A stretch of DNA of 64,000 nt from Bradyrhizobium centrolobii (GCF_001641635.1 NZ_LUUB01000028.1:14256-78255), one strand, 5' to 3'; positions 1 through 8,498 are shown, counted from the stretch's first letter. Notes: generated from the letters alone by a model not told the origin. Made by a program: numbers and translations.

Positions 1-90
1 GGCGGGCGCGGCGGCGCCCGCGCGGCCGCCAAAGACCATCATCACGATAGTGATCGCGATGCGCAGCACGAAGCGAAGGATGATGTTCAT
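1..90 (-). CDS. Partial small exported or membrane protein (N-terminus only)
   Basis: Only the first 30 codons are inside the window; the gene runs off the left edge. It opens with MNIILRFVLRIAITIVMMVF and then GG and an Ala/Pro-rich stretch, which reads as an N-terminal signal or membrane anchor. The purine-rich stretch AAAGG lies about 8 bases before the ATG, supporting this start. It is the next gene downstream of the lipoprotein at 123-785, separated by 32 bases, so the two are probably co-transcribed. Function cannot be named from the fragment. Confidence 0.6.
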   Translation of the reverse strand, partial: MNIILRFVLRIAITIVMMVFGGRAGAAAPA

Positions 91-122
91 CTGCGATACC
101 TTTCGTTGAGTGGGTTGCGGCG

Positions 123-785
123 TCAGTTCAACTGCGCCATCAGCGCATCGGCGCCTTTGTCGACGCCGGCTGTGGCGGCCGCGAGCGAGCCGACGCTGGC
201 CTTGATGTCGTAGGCGCCCGGGTACTGCTTGGTGACGTAGGCGCTAAGCAGGCGCGAGGTCGCGGCGTCGAAGATCTCGACGCCGTAGATGACCGAGCCG
301 GTCATCATCCCCTCGCCGTCGCGCGCGGCCTGCACGCCGTTATAGACCGCGCCGGCGAGATCGAAGCGGGAGAGCGTGCCGAGCACCGGCGTGTTGGTGA
401 CGGCGCCGGTGAGCGTCAGCCGGATCCGCAGCGTGTTCGGCCCGCGCTCGCGCACGAGCGCGAAGCGGCCGCGCAAGCGGTCGGCGAAGCGGGTTTGCAT
501 GTAGGCGGCGAGCGTCGCCTTGTCCTTGTCGGACATGTCGCCGAACTGATGATCCCTGCCGCGGTAGATCACGACCGGTTCGAGGATCACCCTGTTATAG
601 GCGCGCCAATCAACCGCCGTTGAATAGCGGTAGGGCACGCGGCCGGAAGCGTCCGACCTGTCCGGCGCCATGTAGGCTGAGGACGCCATCTCCGAATAGG
701 GCACGGGCGCGACCGAGGCGCAGCCGACCACGACCGCGCACAGCAATAGCGTTCCCAGACCGCGCAGGGCGATCGAGCGATCCAT
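123..785 (-). CDS. DUF3313-like outer-membrane lipoprotein
   Basis: 220 residues. The N-terminus is a lipoprotein signal: a hydrophobic stretch LLLCAVVVGC with the lipobox cysteine at residue 22, followed by ASVAPVPYSE, so the mature protein is probably lipid-anchored on the periplasmic side. The body (RAYNRVILEPV, then a stretch around 85-125 with LRIRLTLTGA) resembles the DUF3313 family of small lipoproteins, and no catalytic motif is visible. The next gene on the same strand starts 32 bases after its stop. Family assignment is from recall of the fold pattern and is moderate; a lipoprotein is well supported. Confidence 0.75.
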   Translation of the reverse strand: MDRSIALRGLGTLLLCAVVVGCASVAPVPYSEMASSAYMAPDRSDASGRVPYRYSTAVDWRAYNRVILEPVVIYRGRDHQFGDMSDKDKATLAAYMQTRFADRLRGRFALVRERGPNTLRIRLTLTGAVTNTPVLGTLSRFDLAGAVYNGVQAARDGEGMMTGSVIYGVEIFDAATSRLLSAYVTKQYPGAYDIKASVGSLAAATAGVDKGADALMAQLN

Positions 786-1038
786 TCCAGACTCCTCTTG
801 CGGCTTTTAGGTAAGGCAATGGCGACCGCAGCCGCGTGCGGGACCAGACGCGGCTGCGGCGCTCACCATCGCCGGCTCAAGGCATCGTCCGGGGCCATCT
901 CAGACGCCTTGGGCCGCCTCAGTGTTTCCACTTATAAAACCGACCAGTTGGTTTGTAAAGTACCGAAATGACGGCCTGACGCATTTGGCCACAGGCGCGG
1001 CTTTGGGCAGCGATCGGTCGGAGACTGTTAACGATGAA

Positions 1039-1674
1039 TCAGGCGCGCTTGCGCGGCCTTGCGGTCTTTGCCGCCGGCGCAGCGGCCTTGACGCTGCGCG
1101 ACCTCGTCGGCTTTTCCAGCGTGCTCCACTGGCTGTCGTCGAGCAGGCGTTCGAACAGGCGTTCGCGCTCCGCCTTGGGCAGCGGCGACATGCCGAACAG
1201 CGCGCCCAGCAGGAGGCCGCGCGCCGCGGCCCAGCGCAGCATTGCGAGATCCGGGTCCGTGGCCTCGGCCTTGATCGCCGCGATCGTCTTTTCATCGCTC
1301 GCGCGGGGCATGGCCATCAGGTCGGGATTCTCGACCATCGCCGCGAGCAGTGCGAGCGCGGCCGAATTCGGCGCGTTGACGGCTTCCCGCACCGTGGCGA
1401 TCTCTGTGGCGAGCTCGGGATTTGCAGACTCCGCGCGCGCCTTCGCGCGGTAAGGCGTCGAGAACTCCTCGAAGCGCGCCATCTCCCGCTCGAGCAGCGC
1501 CTTCAGCACCGCTTCCTTGGTGCGGAACTGGTGCATCACGCCGCCCTTGCTGAGGCCGCTCTCGCGCGCAATCGCGTCGAGCGTCAGCCGGCCCGGCCCG
1601 TCGCGCGCGATGATGGCTAGGGCCGCATCGAGCGCAGCGTTGCGGGATCGTTCGGAGCGCGTCGCATTGTCCAT
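1039..1674 (-). CDS. TetR/AcrR family transcriptional regulator
   Basis: 211 residues when started at MDNATRSERS; the frame is open further upstream, but that part has no coding character and overlaps the divergent gene. Residues 8-55 form a TetR_N helix-turn-helix (RLTLDAIARESGLSKGGVMH, then the usual tail FRTKEAVLKALLE). The C-terminal half is a ligand/dimerisation domain of the TetR_C_37 kind, and the last 20 residues are Arg/Lys/Ala-rich. A perfect 6-5-6 inverted repeat lies 8 bases upstream of the start. The gene is divergent from the peptide ABC importer at 1892, the obvious candidate target, but no ligand can be inferred. Confidence 0.88.
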   Translation of the reverse strand: MDNATRSERSRNAALDAALAIIARDGPGRLTLDAIARESGLSKGGVMHQFRTKEAVLKALLEREMARFEEFSTPYRAKARAESANPELATEIATVREAVNAPNSAALALLAAMVENPDLMAMPRASDEKTIAAIKAEATDPDLAMLRWAAARGLLLGALFGMSPLPKAERERLFERLLDDSQWSTLEKPTRSRSVKAAAPAAKTARPRKRA

Positions 1675-1681
1675 GCCCCGA

Positions 1682-1698
1682 CTTGTCTCCGTGACAAG
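1682..1698. promoter_or_regulatory. Inverted repeat, probable TetR autoregulatory operator
   Basis: CTTGTC-TCCGT-GACAAG is a perfect 6 bp inverted repeat with a 5 bp spacer, placed 8 bp upstream of the tetR start. Size and position fit a TetR-family operator that would block transcription of the regulator itself. Control of the divergent ABC operon, 194 bp away, is possible but not shown by sequence. Confidence 0.5.
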
Positions 1699-1891
1699 AG
1701 AATGAATCAAGTGAAAACAGGACGCGCTGTACATTTTTTGTGCGATCGCTGTCGAGACTTTCATCTTGCGGCGCCGAATGCGACTGTGTGAGCCTCGATA
1801 CTGGATGGGGACTGGGATGGGCCGGCCGTAGCTTTGCGCGCGAGGACGTTGCGAAGCGTTTACGGCTGGTCTCGCTTGAGAAAGATACGAC

Positions 1892-3442
1892 ATGCCAAAA
1901 CGAGTGTTGCTTGGTCTCCTCCTGGCTTGCGGTCTCACGGCTTCGGCGCTGGCGCAAGAGCCGAAGACAGGGGGCGTGATCAATGCGGTGATCCAGCCCG
2001 AGCCGCCCGGCCTGATGCTTGCGATGATCCAGAACGGTCCGACCCAGATGGTGTCGGGCAACATCTTTGAGGGACTGCTGCGCTACAGCCCCAAGCTCGA
2101 GCCGCAACCCGAGCTCGCCGAGAGCTGGAGCGTCAGCGAGGACGCCAAGACCTACACCTTCAAGCTCAAGAAGGGCGTGACCTGGCATGACGGCAAGCCC
2201 TTCACCGCCGCCGACGTGCTGTTCTCGATCGAGATGCTGAGGCAGACGCACGCGCGTGCGCGTAACAACCTCGGGCAGGTCGACAAGGTCGAGGCCCCCG
2301 ACGACGACACGGTGGTGTTCACGCTGAAGCAGCCGTTCGGCCCCTTCCTCGGCATCTTCGAGGTCGGCTCGATGCCGATGGTGCCGAAGCATCTCTATGA
2401 AGGCACCGACTGGAAGACCAACCCCTACAACAACGCGCCGGTCGGCACCGGCCCCTTCATGTTCAAGGAATGGCAGAAGGGCTCGTTCATTCGCCTGGTC
2501 AAGAACCCGAACTACCACGAGAAGGGCAAGCCCTATCTCGACGAGATCTACTGGCAGATCATCCCCGACGCCGCCGCGCGCTCGGTGGCGTATGAGACCG
2601 GCAAGGTCGACGTGCTGCCCGGCGGCTCGGTCGAGAATTTCGACGTGCCGCGCCTGTCCAAGCTGAAGGACACCTGCGTAACCGGCGCCGGCTGGGAGTT
2701 CTTCTCGCCGCTGGCCTGGCTGTGGCTCAACAACCGCCAGGGCCCGCTCGCCGACAAACGGGTGCGGCAGGCGATCATGTATGCGATCGACCGCGATTTT
2801 GCCAAGGACGCGATCTGGAACGGGCTTGGCAAGGTCGCCACCGGACCGTCGGCCTCGACCATCAGGTTCTACACCGACGACGTGCCGAAATATCCGTATG
2901 ACCCGGCCAAGGCCAAGGCGCTGCTGAAGGAAGCCGGCTACAAGGGCGAGAAGATCCGCCTCCTGCCGCTCGCCTATGGCGAGACCTGGCAGCGCTGGGG
3001 CGAGGCGGTGAAGCAGAACCTCCAGGACGTCGGCATGAACATCGAGACGATCGCCACCGACGTTGCCGGCGGCAACCAGAAGATCGGCGACTGGGACTAC
3101 GACATCGCCTTCACCTATCTCTACCAGTACGGCGATCCCGCGCTCGGCGTCGGCCGCAACTACGTCTCCAGTGCCATCGCCAAGGGCCAGATCTTCAACA
3201 ACGTCGAGGGCTACTCCAATCCCGAGATCGACAAGCTCTTCGCCGACGGCGCGGTCGCAACGCCCGATTCCAGGCGCAAGGAGATCTACGAGAAGGCGCA
3301 GAAGATCCTGGTCGACGACGTGCCGGTGGCCTGGATGCTCGAGCTGCAATTCCCGACCATCACGCGCTGCAAGGTCAAGAACCTGATCACCACCGGGATC
3401 GGCGTCAATGACGGCTTCAAGGACGCATGGCTCGACAAGTGA
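1892..3442 (+). CDS. ABC transporter substrate-binding protein, peptide/opine type (family 5)
   Basis: 516 residues, close to the usual length for the SBP_bac_5 family (DppA/OppA/NikA). A Sec signal peptide is clear (RVLLGLLLACGLTASALAQ, cleavage after AQ near residue 22). The family signature lies around residues 85-115 (TFKLKKGVTWHDGKPFTAAD). It is the periplasmic receptor for the two permeases and fused ATPase that follow at 3712-7141. A 269 bp gap holding a palindromic repeat separates it from the permease, so receptor and membrane genes may be expressed at different levels. The substrate is probably a di- or oligopeptide or a similar small molecule and cannot be fixed from sequence. Confidence 0.93.
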   Translation: MPKRVLLGLLLACGLTASALAQEPKTGGVINAVIQPEPPGLMLAMIQNGPTQMVSGNIFEGLLRYSPKLEPQPELAESWSVSEDAKTYTFKLKKGVTWHDGKPFTAADVLFSIEMLRQTHARARNNLGQVDKVEAPDDDTVVFTLKQPFGPFLGIFEVGSMPMVPKHLYEGTDWKTNPYNNAPVGTGPFMFKEWQKGSFIRLVKNPNYHEKGKPYLDEIYWQIIPDAAARSVAYETGKVDVLPGGSVENFDVPRLSKLKDTCVTGAGWEFFSPLAWLWLNNRQGPLADKRVRQAIMYAIDRDFAKDAIWNGLGKVATGPSASTIRFYTDDVPKYPYDPAKAKALLKEAGYKGEKIRLLPLAYGETWQRWGEAVKQNLQDVGMNIETIATDVAGGNQKIGDWDYDIAFTYLYQYGDPALGVGRNYVSSAIAKGQIFNNVEGYSNPEIDKLFADGAVATPDSRRKEIYEKAQKILVDDVPVAWMLELQFPTITRCKVKNLITTGIGVNDGFKDAWLDK

Positions 3443-3510
3443 TGGCGCTTCGCGTCCAATCTCTCGTGCTATAGCTTTTGCCGAATGATTGCTGTTCGAG
3501 CCGCCGACAA

Positions 3511-3668
3511 GGTGCACCTCTCCCGCTTGCGGGGGAGGTCGACGCGCGCCGGGCGATGCGAAGCATCGTCCCAAGCGCGGCGGGTGGGGGCTCTCTCCAC
3601 TCGGAGACCTTCTCCGCGGAGACACCCCCACCCCTGCCCTCCCCCGCAAGCGGGAGAGGGAGTGCACC
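3511..3668. repeat. Palindromic intergenic repeat, family A copy 1
   Basis: Outer arms GGTGCACCTCTCCCGCTTGC (3511-3530) and its near complement ending AGTGCACC (3668) can pair over about 27 bases. A second, inner inverted repeat (GGTGGGGG and CCCCCACC) lies between them. The layout resembles a BIME-type composite of two REP units. A related copy is at 15656-15810. It sits between the receptor and permease genes of the ABC operon and could stabilise the upstream part of the mRNA. Confidence 0.8.
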
Positions 3669-3711
3669 GTGATCGCGGTGACACGCAACCCAATCTCACT
3701 GCGCTATAGAT

Positions 3712-4683
3712 ATGCTCTCCTTCGTCGCTCAGCGTGTCCTCAAGGGCGTGATCGTCCTGCTCGCGATCGTCGTCCTCAATTTCTTCCTGATCCGGCTTGC
3801 GCCCGGCGACCCCGCGGTCGTGATGGCGGGCGAGGCCGGCGCCAGCGACCAGGTGTTCGTCAAGCAGCTCAGGGAAAAGTTCGGCCTCGACAAGCCGCTG
3901 CCCGAGCAGCTCTTCATCTACGTCAAGGGCGTCGCGACCCTCGATCTCGGCTTCTCCTTCCGCCAGCAGGCGCCGGTATCGAAACTGATCCTCGAACGGC
4001 TGCCCGCGACGTTGCTGCTCACGCTGACGGCGTTCGCGATCTCGCTCGCGCTCGGCATCCTGTTCGGCACCTTCGCGGCGCGCTTTGCCGGGACCTGGCT
4101 CGACACCGCCGTCACGATCTTCGCGCTGATCTTCTACGCCATGCCGATCTTCTGGGTGGCGCTGATGGGCATCCTTCTGTTCTCCGTCACGTTCGATTGG
4201 CTGCCGAGCTTCGGCTACGACACGGTCGGCGGCAATTACACCGGCTTCGCCCACGTGATCGACGTCGCAAAGCACCTGATCATGCCGGCCATGACGCTCG
4301 GCCTGTTCTTCATGGCGACCTACACGCGCATGACGCGGGCCTCGATGCTGGAGGTGAAGCGGCTCGACTTCGTCAAGACCGCGCGCGCCAAGGGCCTCAG
4401 CGATGCCGTGATCCAGCGCCGCCACGTGCTGCGCAACGCGCTGCTTCCGGTCGTGACGCTCGCGGGCGTGCATTCCGGCACGCTGATCGGCGGCGCCGTC
4501 ATCACAGAGACCGTGTTCGCCTGGCCCGGCATCGGGCGGCTGATGTACGACGCGCTGTTGCAACGCGACTACAACCTCTTGCTCGGCGTCTTCGTGATCT
4601 GCTCCGCCATGGTGCTGATCTTCAACCTCATCACCGACCTCGTCTACCGCCTGGTCGATCCGCGCATCGAATTCGCATCATGA
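3712..4683 (+). CDS. ABC transporter permease, DppB type
   Basis: 323 residues with the N-terminal helix and motif of DppB/OppB permeases (NFFLIRLAPGDPA near residue 22). It has about six membrane helices and the BPD_transp_1 domain, including the cytoplasmic EAA loop (KTARAKGLSDAVIQRRHVLR near 222-241) that docks to the ATPase. It forms the inner-membrane channel with the next gene. Its TGA stop overlaps the ATG of the next gene, so translation is coupled. Confidence 0.95.
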   Translation: MLSFVAQRVLKGVIVLLAIVVLNFFLIRLAPGDPAVVMAGEAGASDQVFVKQLREKFGLDKPLPEQLFIYVKGVATLDLGFSFRQQAPVSKLILERLPATLLLTLTAFAISLALGILFGTFAARFAGTWLDTAVTIFALIFYAMPIFWVALMGILLFSVTFDWLPSFGYDTVGGNYTGFAHVIDVAKHLIMPAMTLGLFFMATYTRMTRASMLEVKRLDFVKTARAKGLSDAVIQRRHVLRNALLPVVTLAGVHSGTLIGGAVITETVFAWPGIGRLMYDALLQRDYNLLLGVFVICSAMVLIFNLITDLVYRLVDPRIEFAS

Positions 4684-5519
4684 AACAGTTCTGGAAGTCG
4701 ATGCTGCGCAGCCCGAGCGGCGTCATCGGGCTCATCATCCTGCTCTTTGCGATCGCGGTCGCGGTATTCGGGCCGATGCTATTCCCGAACTCGCCCTGGC
4801 GCATGGTGCAGCGGCCGTTCCTGCCGCCCTTCACGCTCTCGACGGTGCCGCTCGGCACCGACGCGCTCGGCCGCGATGTCTTCGCCGGCATGATCTTCGG
4901 CGCGCGCGTGTCGCTGCTGGTCGGCCTCATCTCGACGCTGGTGGCGCTGATCGTCGGCGTGCCGATCGGCGCCATGGCGGGCTATTTCGGCGGCAACGTC
5001 GACGACGCCCTGATGCGCTTCACCGAATTCTTCCAGACCATTCCGAGCTTCGCGCTCGCGATCGTGCTGGTCGCGATCCTGCAGCCCTCGATCTATTCGA
5101 TCGTGGCCTCGATCGCCGTGGTGAGCTGGCCGCCGGTCGCCCGCCTCGTCCGCGGCGAGGTGCTGTCGCTGCGCACGCGCGAATATGTCCAGGCCGCCGT
5201 CGTCACCGGCCAGAGCAACACCTGGATCATCCTGCGCGAGATCTTGCCGAATGCGCTGTCGCCGGTGATCGTGCTGGCCTCGCTGATGGTCGCAACCGCG
5301 ATCCTGCTGGAATCCTCGCTGTCGTTCCTCGGCCTCGGCGATCCCAACCTGATCTCCTGGGGTTACATGGTCGGCGCCGGCCGCACCGTGATCCGCCAGG
5401 CCTGGTGGATCACCGTGTTTCCCGGCGTCGCGATCCTGATTTCGGTGCTCGGCCTCAACCTGATCGGCGAAGGCCTCAACGACGCGCTCAATCCGCGCCT
5501 GTCGCGCGAGGGACGCTGA
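4680..5519 (+). CDS. ABC transporter permease, DppC type
   Basis: 279 residues starting MKQFWKSMLRSPSGVIGLII. The ATGA junction with dppB fixes the start; the same frame is open far upstream only because of GC bias. It carries the DppC features PLGTDALGRDVFAGMIFGAR near residues 57-76 and an EAA-type loop (AAVVTGQSNTWIILREILPN) near 170-190, with about six membrane helices. Second half of the peptide-type channel. Its stop shares one base with the start of the ATPase. Confidence 0.95.
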   Translation: MKQFWKSMLRSPSGVIGLIILLFAIAVAVFGPMLFPNSPWRMVQRPFLPPFTLSTVPLGTDALGRDVFAGMIFGARVSLLVGLISTLVALIVGVPIGAMAGYFGGNVDDALMRFTEFFQTIPSFALAIVLVAILQPSIYSIVASIAVVSWPPVARLVRGEVLSLRTREYVQAAVVTGQSNTWIILREILPNALSPVIVLASLMVATAILLESSLSFLGLGDPNLISWGYMVGAGRTVIRQAWWITVFPGVAILISVLGLNLIGEGLNDALNPRLSREGR

Positions 5520-7141
5520 TGATGACCGCGCCGCCCGTCGTCTCGATCAAGAGCCTCAAGATCGCACTGCCGAAGGGCGCCGAGCGGCCGTTTGCGGTCG
5601 ACGGCGTCTCGCTCGACCTGAAGCCCGGCAAGATCGTCTGCGTCGTCGGTGAATCCGGCTCCGGCAAGTCGATGTGTGCGCATGCGCTAACGGGCCTCTT
5701 GCCCGACACGGTGAGTGTCACCTCCGGCGAGATCCAGTTCGAAGGCCGCGACCTGCTCAAGCTCGACGACGACGCCTGGCGCGACCTGCGCGGCCGCCGG
5801 CTCGCGATGATTTTTCAGGAGCCGATGACCGCGCTCAATCCGTTGATGCGGATCGGCGACCAGATGGCGGAGATGTTCGAGGCGCACGGCCTGCTCACGC
5901 CGAAGGAACGGCGCGCCAAGGCACTGGCGCTGGCGCGCGAGGTCGGCCTGCCCGACCCCGAGCGAATCGTGCGCGCCTATCCGCACCAGCTCTCCGGCGG
6001 CCAGCGCCAGCGCGCGATGATCGCGATGGCGCTCGCGCTCGAGCCCGCGGTGCTGGTCGCGGACGAGCCGACCACCGCGCTCGACGTCACCACCCAGGCG
6101 CAGATCCTGAAGCTGATCCGCAACCTCCAGCGCAACCGCAAGATGGCGGTGATGTTCATCACCCATGATTTCGGCGTGGTCGCTGATATCGCCGACCAGG
6201 TCGTGGTGCTGCGCCACGGCAAGGTCGTTGAGGAAGGCCCCGCCTCCGTCGTCTTCAATGAGCCGCAGCACGACTACACCAAGGCGCTGCTCGCGGCGGT
6301 GCCGTCCATGGATCCGCCGGCACGCACACCGCTCGACGATCAGGCCAGGGCCGTCGAGGTAATTGGGCTTGACAAGACCTATGTGACGTCAGGCGGATGG
6401 TTCCGCGAGGATCGAAGGGTCGATGCCGCGCGCGAGGTCAACTTCACGATCCTGAAGGGCGAGACGCTCGGCCTCGTCGGCGAGTCCGGCTCCGGCAAGT
6501 CCTCGGTGGCCCGCCTCGTGATGCGACTGATCGAGCCCGACCGCGGCACGGTGCGGATCGGCGAGACCGATCTCACCGCGCTCGAAGGTAAGGCGCTCCG
6601 TGCCGAGCGCCATCGCATCCAGATGATTTTTCAGGATCCGTTCGCTTCCCTCAATCCGCGGCGCAAGATCGGCAGCATCATCGCCGACGGCCCGATCGCA
6701 GCCGGCACCGCGCCGAAGGTGGCGTTCGATCGCGCCCGCGATCTCCTGAAGATGGTCGGCTTGGACGCCGGCGCGCTCGACCGTTACCCGCACGAATTCT
6801 CCGGCGGTCAGCGCCAGCGCATCGGCATCGCGCGGGCGCTCGCGCTCGAGCCCGAGATCATCGTCGCCGACGAGGCCGTCTCTGCGCTCGACGTTTCCGT
6901 GCAGGCGCAGGTCTTGAGGCTGCTCGAAGATCTCAAGGTGCGCCTCGGCCTGTCGATGCTGTTCATCACCCACGATTTGCGCGTCGCCGCCCAAATCTGC
7001 GACCGCATCGCGGTGATGCAGCGCGGCGCCATCGTCGAGCTGAAGCCGACCGCGCAGCTCTTCGCCGCGCCGGAGCACGCCTATACGCGCCAGCTGCTGG
7101 CGGCGGTGCCGGGACGGAAAGAGCGCGCGCCGGCGGCATAA
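5519..7141 (+). CDS. ABC transporter ATP-binding protein, DppD-DppF fusion
   Basis: 540 residues from an ATGATG start that overlaps the dppC stop. Two complete ABC ATPase domains lie in tandem. Domain 1 has Walker A GESGSGKS at 44-51, signature LSGGQRQR at 158-165 and Walker B VLVADEPTTALD. Domain 2 has Walker A GESGSGKS at 321-328, signature FSGGQRQR at 427-434 and Walker B IIVADEAVSALD. It therefore corresponds to fused DppD and DppF and completes the importer without another ATPase gene. Both Walker B glutamates are present, so both sites look competent. It acts on the cytoplasmic side of the inner membrane. Confidence 0.95.
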   Translation: MMTAPPVVSIKSLKIALPKGAERPFAVDGVSLDLKPGKIVCVVGESGSGKSMCAHALTGLLPDTVSVTSGEIQFEGRDLLKLDDDAWRDLRGRRLAMIFQEPMTALNPLMRIGDQMAEMFEAHGLLTPKERRAKALALAREVGLPDPERIVRAYPHQLSGGQRQRAMIAMALALEPAVLVADEPTTALDVTTQAQILKLIRNLQRNRKMAVMFITHDFGVVADIADQVVVLRHGKVVEEGPASVVFNEPQHDYTKALLAAVPSMDPPARTPLDDQARAVEVIGLDKTYVTSGGWFREDRRVDAAREVNFTILKGETLGLVGESGSGKSSVARLVMRLIEPDRGTVRIGETDLTALEGKALRAERHRIQMIFQDPFASLNPRRKIGSIIADGPIAAGTAPKVAFDRARDLLKMVGLDAGALDRYPHEFSGGQRQRIGIARALALEPEIIVADEAVSALDVSVQAQVLRLLEDLKVRLGLSMLFITHDLRVAAQICDRIAVMQRGAIVELKPTAQLFAAPEHAYTRQLLAAVPGRKERAPAA

Positions 7142-7249
7142 GGCGCAGTCGGTCGCCGGGACGATCCGCCCTGGCTGAGTTGGCATCGCTCCGACGCCTG
7201 CGAGTGCGAATACGGAGGCACAGCGCCACTTCACATTGCCGGCGCGGGC

Positions 7250-7451
7250 GTGATTGAAGAGTTTCGCGGCAGCGTTCGCCGCGACGGCGCGTTCTTCGAC
7301 GAACCGACCAACACGGAGAGCTATCTGGTCGCTGATCCGGCGACGAAGAAAGCCGCCATCATCGACCCGGTATTTGAGCTCGGGTGAGGTGGACACTCGC
7401 TCGGTCGAGGCGATGTTGAAGGCCGGCGAAGAGGCGGGGTACCGCCTTTGA
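7250..7451 (+). pseudogene. Remnant of a metallo-beta-lactamase-fold hydrolase (Blh/ETHE1-like), N-terminus only
   Basis: From GTG 7250 one frame reads FFDEPTNTESYLVADPATKK then AAIIDPVFEL, the start of persulfide-dioxygenase or Blh-like MBL proteins, before a TGA at 7385-7387. A second frame resumes with EVDTRSVEAMLKAGEEAGYR and stops at 7449. The zinc-binding HxHxDH region that should follow is absent. This is therefore a frameshifted and 3'-truncated remnant. The family call rests on recalled consensus; the frame break is directly visible. Confidence 0.65.
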
Positions 7452-7618
7452 CCCGGAACTGATATGGGACCGAATCGGACCGTGCGCGCCGGCGCAGTCA
7501 CGCGCTTTTTATTCTTCGTGACCGCCGCACAGCTTCAAAGCTGCAAGCGACATCCCACTTCAACATCGAATGATTTCCATCATCTCATGATGGACGCCAG
7601 TTAATGTTTGGAGTCGAC

Positions 7619-7795
7619 ATGGGCGAAGTTATTCAGTTTGTCTCAAGGTCCGAGCGCGAGCGATTGCGCCTCATTAAGGAGGCGCGCGCGATCTATGACA
7701 GCATCTTCCCGCCGGCTGCTCCGGTGAGCGCGCAGCAGGACAACGCAACGATCACTCGCGCGGCTAGGGGCAACGACGGGGGCAACCTCTCGTGA
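7619..7795 (+). CDS. Small conserved protein of unknown function (first of a coupled pair)
   Basis: 58 residues from the second in-frame ATG, MGEVIQFVSRSERERLRLIK, chosen because GGAG lies six bases before it; the ATG at 7604 lacks such a site. The first half is strongly charged and probably helical, followed by a Pro/Ala-rich tail. I recall proteins with this opening in other rhizobia but know no function. The stop TGA lies inside the GTGA that starts the next gene, so the two are translationally coupled. Confidence 0.7.
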   Translation: MGEVIQFVSRSERERLRLIKEARAIYDSIFPPAAPVSAQQDNATITRAARGNDGGNLS

Positions 7796-8001
7796 TCAAG
7801 ATCATCGCCGTGCTTTGCAGCCTCTCCTCTCCGGCAAATTGCCACGAGCAGATCGTCACCACCTCGGACTTCGCTGACATCTCGGTGCAGTCCTGCCTGA
7901 TGGGCGCGCCACAGCTCGCCGAATGGATGAACCAGCATCCGGCCGAGCGCCTGGCGGCATGGCGCTGCGTGATCGGCCAGCAGAACGGCAGGGGAATTTA
8001 G
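7792..8001 (+). CDS. Small conserved protein of unknown function (second of a coupled pair)
   Basis: 69 residues from a GTG start that overlaps the preceding stop by 4 bases. The sequence begins MIKIIAVLCSLSSPANCHEQ and contains four cysteines (at about 9, 17, 34 and 59) and WMNQHPAERLAAWRCVIG near the end. The short hydrophobic N-terminus could be a weak signal peptide, which would suit the cysteines, but this is not certain. It lies between two gene remnants yet is intact, suggesting it is under selection. No function is known to me. Confidence 0.7.
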   Translation: MIKIIAVLCSLSSPANCHEQIVTTSDFADISVQSCLMGAPQLAEWMNQHPAERLAAWRCVIGQQNGRGI

Positions 8002-8220
8002 GTGGAAGGGCGCTTCCCCGGTCGCTACGAGCGGCCTAATCGTAAACGCTGCGGCGACTGACGAGGCTCGAGCGCCACTGGCGCGCCTGAGCACTCGTAA
8101 CAAAGACGGCAAGAACGTTCAGGACGCGACAACGGCCTACAAGAGGGCGGCCTGTTTCAACGTCACGCTGGTCGTCGAAATTCACCAACTGGATCAGAAC
8201 GGACGCGGGTGTAGCCGCAT

Positions 8221-8290
8221 TGTCGGGCCTTGACCCGGCAGTCCATCTTTCTGAAGAATGATGGATGCCCGGATCAGGTCCGGGCGTGAC
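8221..8290. repeat. REP-like palindrome (pre-thioesterase remnant)
   Basis: Two GC-rich units, GTCGGGCCTTGACCCGGCA and ATGCCCGGATCAGGTCCGGG, flank a central imperfect palindrome around CATCTTTCTGAAGAATGATG. The second unit matches the right arm of the repeat at 59059-59145. It is intergenic and lies between a small gene and a gene remnant. Confidence 0.65.
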
Positions 8291-8309
8291 AACGTGGTGT
8301 CGAGACGTC

Positions 8310-8498
8310 ATGGTCGATAAATCCGGCAAGCAGACAATCGAATACGGCGTTGTGCCCATCGACGTGATGGCATCGATGTCGGGGCTTGACTTCGTCCGCG
8401 CGATCTTCGCGAGGCGATTGCCTGAGCCCCCGATCATGCAGACGGTCGAGCCGTTCGACCCGCACGGGCTGCAACGGCTCGACCAAGTTGAGCGGTGA
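8310..8498 (+). pseudogene. Remnant of a PaaI-type hotdog thioesterase, N-terminus only
   Basis: A 62-codon frame from ATG 8310 reads TIEYGVVPIDVMASMSGLDF then VRAIFARRLPEPPIMQTVEP. This matches the N-terminal helix and beta-strand region of PaaI-family acyl-CoA thioesterases of about 140-160 residues. The sequence then changes to unrelated residues and stops, and the hotdog catalytic core is missing. No homologous continuation is visible in the other forward frames before the next gene at 8583. Best read as a truncated remnant. Confidence 0.6.

Noticed and set aside
1292..3688. A 798-codon open frame on the minus strand across the ABC receptor gene
   Set aside because: It is antisense to a gene with an obvious signal peptide and family signature, and its product is a low-complexity Arg/Asp/Gly/Leu sequence typical of GC-bias shadows.
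3489..5519. A 676-codon plus-strand frame spanning dppB and dppC
   Set aside because: Only its last 279 codons are real (dppC from the ATGA overlap); the first part is an out-of-frame reading of a repeat and of dppB.
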